A stretch of 8,113 nucleotides of DNA. It comes from an uncultured Altererythrobacter sp. (lineage in GTDB: Bacteria > Pseudomonadota > Alphaproteobacteria > Sphingomonadales > Sphingomonadaceae). The notes beneath the pieces are model-generated. The model searched no databases. It had not been told where the DNA came from and saw nothing but the letters and a program-made list of their open reading frames with translations. The first letter of the stretch is position 1. Every line of letters begins with the position of its first letter. Both the position numbers and the translations under genes were made by a program. Below, one piece after another: positions 5,911-8,113 of this stretch. The stretch lies in contig CAMPGP010000090.1 in assembly GCA_946885545.1 (NCBI GenBank), forward strand, positions 1-8,113. Direction: 5' to 3'.

Positions 5911-6262
5911 ACTGCGGGGGTGCGCGCGGAGCCAGTGCAAGACTGGCGATCTCCCGCCCCAGCGGCGGCCCGGTCTGCGGCGGCAGCCCGAAGCTCGCAC
6001 GATCGTTCGACGGCTCGTCGACGTAAACGGGCGGAAGGGGTGCGGGCCGGAACGGCACGAATGGCTCGACGCGCTGGACTTCGTTCTGGGCGATCTTGCG
6101 CTGAACGGGAGCCGTCGAGACTTCGACCGTCGAAATGTCGAACGCGGACCCGTGGCGCCGCTCGAACCCGAACGCGCCCGGCGCCATTGCCTGCAGGCAG
6201 GCGGCCACGAGCAGCACGGCGGCGGCCAGGCGAAAGCGCAGGAGGGCGGGAGACAGGGTCAT
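5906..6262 (-). CDS. Exported or membrane-anchored proline-rich protein, function unknown
   Basis: A 118-aa protein from the ATG at 6262; a GTG at 6268 would add two residues, and a TAG lies in frame just above it. Neither start has a good ribosome-binding site. Residues 5-33 form a signal sequence or anchor: LLRFRLAAAVLLVAACLQAMAPGAFG. VAAC (19-22) matches a lipobox, so a lipoprotein is possible, although the residues after Cys22 stay hydrophobic, which also fits a signal anchor. The rest is low in order-promoting residues: FDISTVEVSTAPVQRKIAQ, then the Pro-rich VEPFVPFRPAPLPPVYVDEP (65-84), and an Ala/Pro tail. I recognise no family. The protein would sit in the periplasm or on the inner membrane. 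Upstream lies the terminator of the lipoprotein gene, so this gene needs its own promoter, which I cannot pick out. The 99-aa gene follows after 60 nt. Confidence 0.65.
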   Translation of the reverse strand: MTLSPALLRFRLAAAVLLVAACLQAMAPGAFGFERRHGSAFDISTVEVSTAPVQRKIAQNEVQRVEPFVPFRPAPLPPVYVDEPSNDRASFGLPPQTGPPLGREIASLALAPRAPPQS

Positions 6263-6350
6263 GGCCACGCAGCGCTAGATGCGCGCTCGCCGGCCATGCC
6301 GCAAGAGGCCGTTCGGGATCGGTTACGCCGGGAGAGCGACCCTGCAGAGA

Positions 6351-6384
6351 CGAAAAAGGCGGGCCTGCTTGCGCAGGCCCGCCT
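6351..6384 (-). terminator. Strong intrinsic terminator of the DUF4136 lipoprotein gene
   Basis: A perfect 12-bp stem, 6357-6368 with 6373-6384, around the 4-nt loop TTGC (GCAA in the minus transcript). On the minus strand the stem is followed by TTTTT (complement of A 6353-6357), the classic rho-independent form. It starts 26 nt past the stop at 6411. There is no T-run on the other side, so it works in one direction only. The rest of the gap 6263-6350 shows no clear promoter or other structure. Confidence 0.9.
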
Positions 6385-6410
6385 CCTCGGTGATCCAGTG
6401 GAATGTCCGG

Positions 6411-7121
6411 TCAGTCGACCCGGCGAACGCTGTTCTCGCCTTCGGGTTTGACCGAGATGCGCACGGTCTCGCCCGAATTGCCGGGGAAGTCGGTGAACAT
6501 CGCCTCGACCAGGTTGGGGACGAGATACTGCAGCCGGTTCGATGTCGAGACGGCCTGCGCCTCGCCCTCGAACAGTCGCTCGCCGTCCGCCGCGCGATCG
6601 ATCTTGAGATCGATGCCGCTGGTATAGACGGTGTAGCTGCGGACGTCCGAGCCGCCGAACCACGGATCGTGGAAGCCGTAGCCCCACGAACGGGTCGGCA
6701 CGTAGGCGACACGGTAGCCGTGGCGGGTGCGGACGTAGACGGGTCGGCGCGAGAAGCCGTACCACGGATCGTAGAACGGGTCGCGGAAGCCCGGGGTGGA
6801 GCGGACGCGCTCGCGGCCGTTGTCGACGCCGTAGTCGAAGCGGACGAGCAGGGTCGCGTTCTCGGGCGAAGCTTCGGTATATCCGAGCCGCGCCATTTCC
6901 GCTTCGACGAGGTCGGCATAGCGGGCGAATTCCAGCCCGCCGGCAAGCGCCGGATCGTCCGCCACCACGGCGAAAGTCTGGCCCTGCGGTGCGGGCAGCT
7001 GGCTCTGAAACCGGGATACGTCGGCATTGAACGGCGTCGCGCAAGCCGAAAGGCCGGCGAGCAGTGCCGGAACGGCAGCGAGTTTAAGCGCGCGACCCCA
7101 CGTTCTTTTCTGGGTGTTCAT
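6411..7121 (-). CDS. DUF4136-type outer-envelope lipoprotein
   Basis: A 236-aa lipoprotein. The signal peptide RALKLAAVPALLAGLSAC ends in the lipobox LSAC with the acylated Cys27. The mature part starts with short strands (FNADVSRFQSQLPAPQGQTFAVV), a helical region FARYADLVEAEMARLGY (65-81) and ATLLVRFDYGVD (89-100), the order seen in DUF4136 proteins, then an aromatic-rich segment (111-165) with two related pieces, DPWYGF (118-123) and DPWFGG (152-157). The C-terminal part, YTVYTSGIDLKIDRAADGERLFEGEAQAVS and LVPNLVEAMFTDFPGNSGETVRISV, also fits that family. The function of DUF4136 is unknown; envelope localisation is inferred from the lipobox. The start at 7121 has AGAGGA 7 nt before it; an in-frame ATG at 7151 is less likely. 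A strong terminator follows, so it is probably monocistronic. Confidence 0.85.
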   Translation of the reverse strand: MNTQKRTWGRALKLAAVPALLAGLSACATPFNADVSRFQSQLPAPQGQTFAVVADDPALAGGLEFARYADLVEAEMARLGYTEASPENATLLVRFDYGVDNGRERVRSTPGFRDPFYDPWYGFSRRPVYVRTRHGYRVAYVPTRSWGYGFHDPWFGGSDVRSYTVYTSGIDLKIDRAADGERLFEGEAQAVSTSNRLQYLVPNLVEAMFTDFPGNSGETVRISVKPEGENSVRRVD

Positions 7122-7128
7122 CGTGTCA

Positions 7129-7134
7129 TCCTCT
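7129..7134 (-). promoter_or_regulatory. Ribosome-binding site that decides the 7121 start
   Basis: AGAGGA on the minus strand lies 7 nt before the ATG at 7121. It falls inside the coding frame that would result from the upstream ATG at 7151, and choosing 7121 places the signal peptide at the usual distance from the N-terminus. Confidence 0.7.
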
Positions 7135-7301
7135 TCGAAAGAGTAACGCAAAGCGCGCCCGTCTCCCTTGGCGGAAGCACGCTGTCATCGTTGAGCCGTG
7201 TTGTAAAGGAGGCGGGCTGAATGGCCATTGAATGAACGGACTCGCAAAAGTTTAGCGAATTCAATCGGCTCCGTTGATTCTCCAGCGAAATCGACCACCG
7301 C
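7135..7301. other. Intergenic region between trpS and the DUF4136 lipoprotein gene
   Basis: About 170 nt, more A/T-rich than the flanks, and likely to contain the minus-strand promoter of the lipoprotein gene, though no hexamer pair is convincing. It contains the 10-bp perfect palindrome AATGGCCATT (7220-7229). On the + strand TAAAGGAGG (7204-7212) is a perfect Shine-Dalgarno match 8 nt before an ATG at 7221, but the frame closes after four codons (MAIE). No clear intrinsic terminator for trpS is visible after its stop at 7302. Confidence 0.4.
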
Positions 7302-8113
7302 TCAGCGGCCCCTGACGAGCCCCAGTGCGGCATAAGTGGCGTCGAGCGTGGGCGCCCCCATCTCGCGTGCCCGCGCGGCCCCGCGCGCGAGAATCGCGTC
7401 GAGCGCCTCGCGATCTTCGAGGAGCGCGCGGAAACGGCCCGTGATCGGCGCGATCGTCTCGACCATCAGTTCGGCCAGCGCCGGCTTGAACGCGCCGAAA
7501 CCTTGCCCGCCGAATTCGCCCAGAACCGCATCGACCGGTCTGCCCGCCAGCGCGCCGTAGATCGCCACGAGGTTGAGCGCCTCGGGCCGCCCGCCGAGGC
7601 CCGCCGCCTCGGACGGGAGCGGCTCAGGATCGGTCTTCGCCTTCTTGACCTTCTTCAGGATCGTGTCGGCATCATCGGTCAGGTTGATCCTGCTCATTTC
7701 GCTCGGATCGGACTTGCTCATCTTCGCCAGGCCGTCACGCAGGCTCATGATCCGCGCGGCTTCGGGCGGTACGATCGGATCGGGCAGAGCGAATACCGGC
7801 GTGTCCGCGCTGGCGAAGTCGTTGTTGAACTTCTGCGCGATGTCGCGCGCGAGCTCGAGATGCTGCTTCTGGTCCTCGCCCACGGGCACGTGGGTGGTCT
7901 GGTAGAGCAGCACGTCGGCGGCCTGGAGAACGGGATAGGTGAACAGCGCGACCGACTGCCCCTCGCGGTTCTTGCCCGCCTTGTCCTTCCACTGCGTCAT
8001 GCGGTTGAGCCAGCCCATTCGTGCGGTGCCGTTGAGCAGCCATTGCAGTTCGGCGTGCGCGGGGACCTGCGCCTGGTTGAACAGGATCGAGCGGTCGGGA
8101 TCGATCCCGCAGG
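7302..8113 (-). CDS. trpS: Tryptophanyl-tRNA synthetase, C-terminal part (5' end outside the window)
   Basis: A class I aminoacyl-tRNA synthetase that activates tryptophan with ATP and charges tRNA-Trp in the cytoplasm. The window shows 269 complete codons plus two bases of another; about 65-75 N-terminal residues with the HIGH-type motif lie beyond the right edge. Visible in order: [26 protein letters not shown], then [28 protein letters not shown] and [19 protein letters not shown] (tryptophan pocket and dimer region), and the KMSKS loop in [12 protein letters not shown] (encoded at about 7710-7724). The C-terminal helical domain ends [13 protein letters not shown], a normal end for the family. 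The frame runs open to the window edge, so the ATG at 8018 is internal, not a start. In relatives trpS often follows murJ, which cannot be checked here. Confidence 0.95.
   Translation of the reverse strand, partial: CGIDPDRSILFNQAQVPAHAELQWLLNGTARMGWLNRMTQWKDKAGKNREGQSVALFTYPVLQAADVLLYQTTHVPVGEDQKQHLELARDIAQKFNNDFASADTPVFALPDPIVPPEAARIMSLRDGLAKMSKSDPSEMSRINLTDDADTILKKVKKAKTDPEPLPSEAAGLGGRPEALNLVAIYGALAGRPVDAVLGEFGGQGFGAFKPALAELMVETIAPITGRFRALLEDREALDAILARGAARAREMGAPTLDATYAALGLVRGR

Noticed and set aside
6279..7220. 313-codon + strand frame opposite the lipoprotein gene
   Set aside because: Antisense to a gene with a clear lipobox, ribosome-binding site and terminator; the product lacks domain features.
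1..8113. CRISPR, tRNA, rRNA, insertion sequence, toxin-antitoxin or defence genes
   Set aside because: No regular repeats, cloverleaf, transposase or paired small-gene module was found on either strand; the genes are housekeeping or small membrane proteins.

Overview
This is a GC-rich window of an alphaproteobacterial chromosome. It most resembles Sphingomonadales (Erythrobacter-like), judging from the TrpS sequence ([26 protein letters not shown] type), the mutual order of ubiE, ubiB, coaBC and dut, and the strong G/C third-position bias. The taxon is an inference; no rRNA or other decisive marker is present. I see no tRNA, rRNA, CRISPR array, transposase or phage gene.

Layout. Positions 21-2943 on the + strand hold ubiE (quinone C-methyltransferase), a GC-rich palindromic element spanned by a possible 52-codon ORF, ubiB (atypical kinase of ubiquinone synthesis) and a small four-helix membrane protein of unknown function. 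A minus-strand gene for a DUF4345-like membrane protein (2951-3334) converges on the latter, with both stop codons in one short hairpin. From 3457 on the + strand, coaBC (coenzyme A synthesis) and dut (dUTPase) overlap by ATGA; coaBC carries an unusually long acidic linker between its two domains. Past a GC-rich hairpin, all remaining genes are on the minus strand: a 99-aa probable tail-anchored protein (5546-5845), a roughly 118-aa exported or membrane-anchored proline-rich protein (5906-6262), a strong intrinsic terminator, a DUF4136-type lipoprotein (6411-7121), and the 3' three-quarters of trpS running off the right edge.

How the genes work together. UbiE and UbiB act in ubiquinone synthesis, CoaBC makes 4'-phosphopantetheine for CoA, Dut keeps uracil out of DNA, and TrpS charges tRNA-Trp: an ordinary housekeeping block. 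The accessory part consists of five small envelope or membrane proteins without firm function.

No undescribed multi-gene system is evident. The features most worth a second look are the ubiE-ubiB junction (an 80-nt near-perfect palindrome inside a small ORF that starts on the ubiE stop and ends on the ubiB start), the CoaBC linker, and a long-range hairpin tying the stop codon of one unknown minus-strand gene to the ribosome-binding site of the next.
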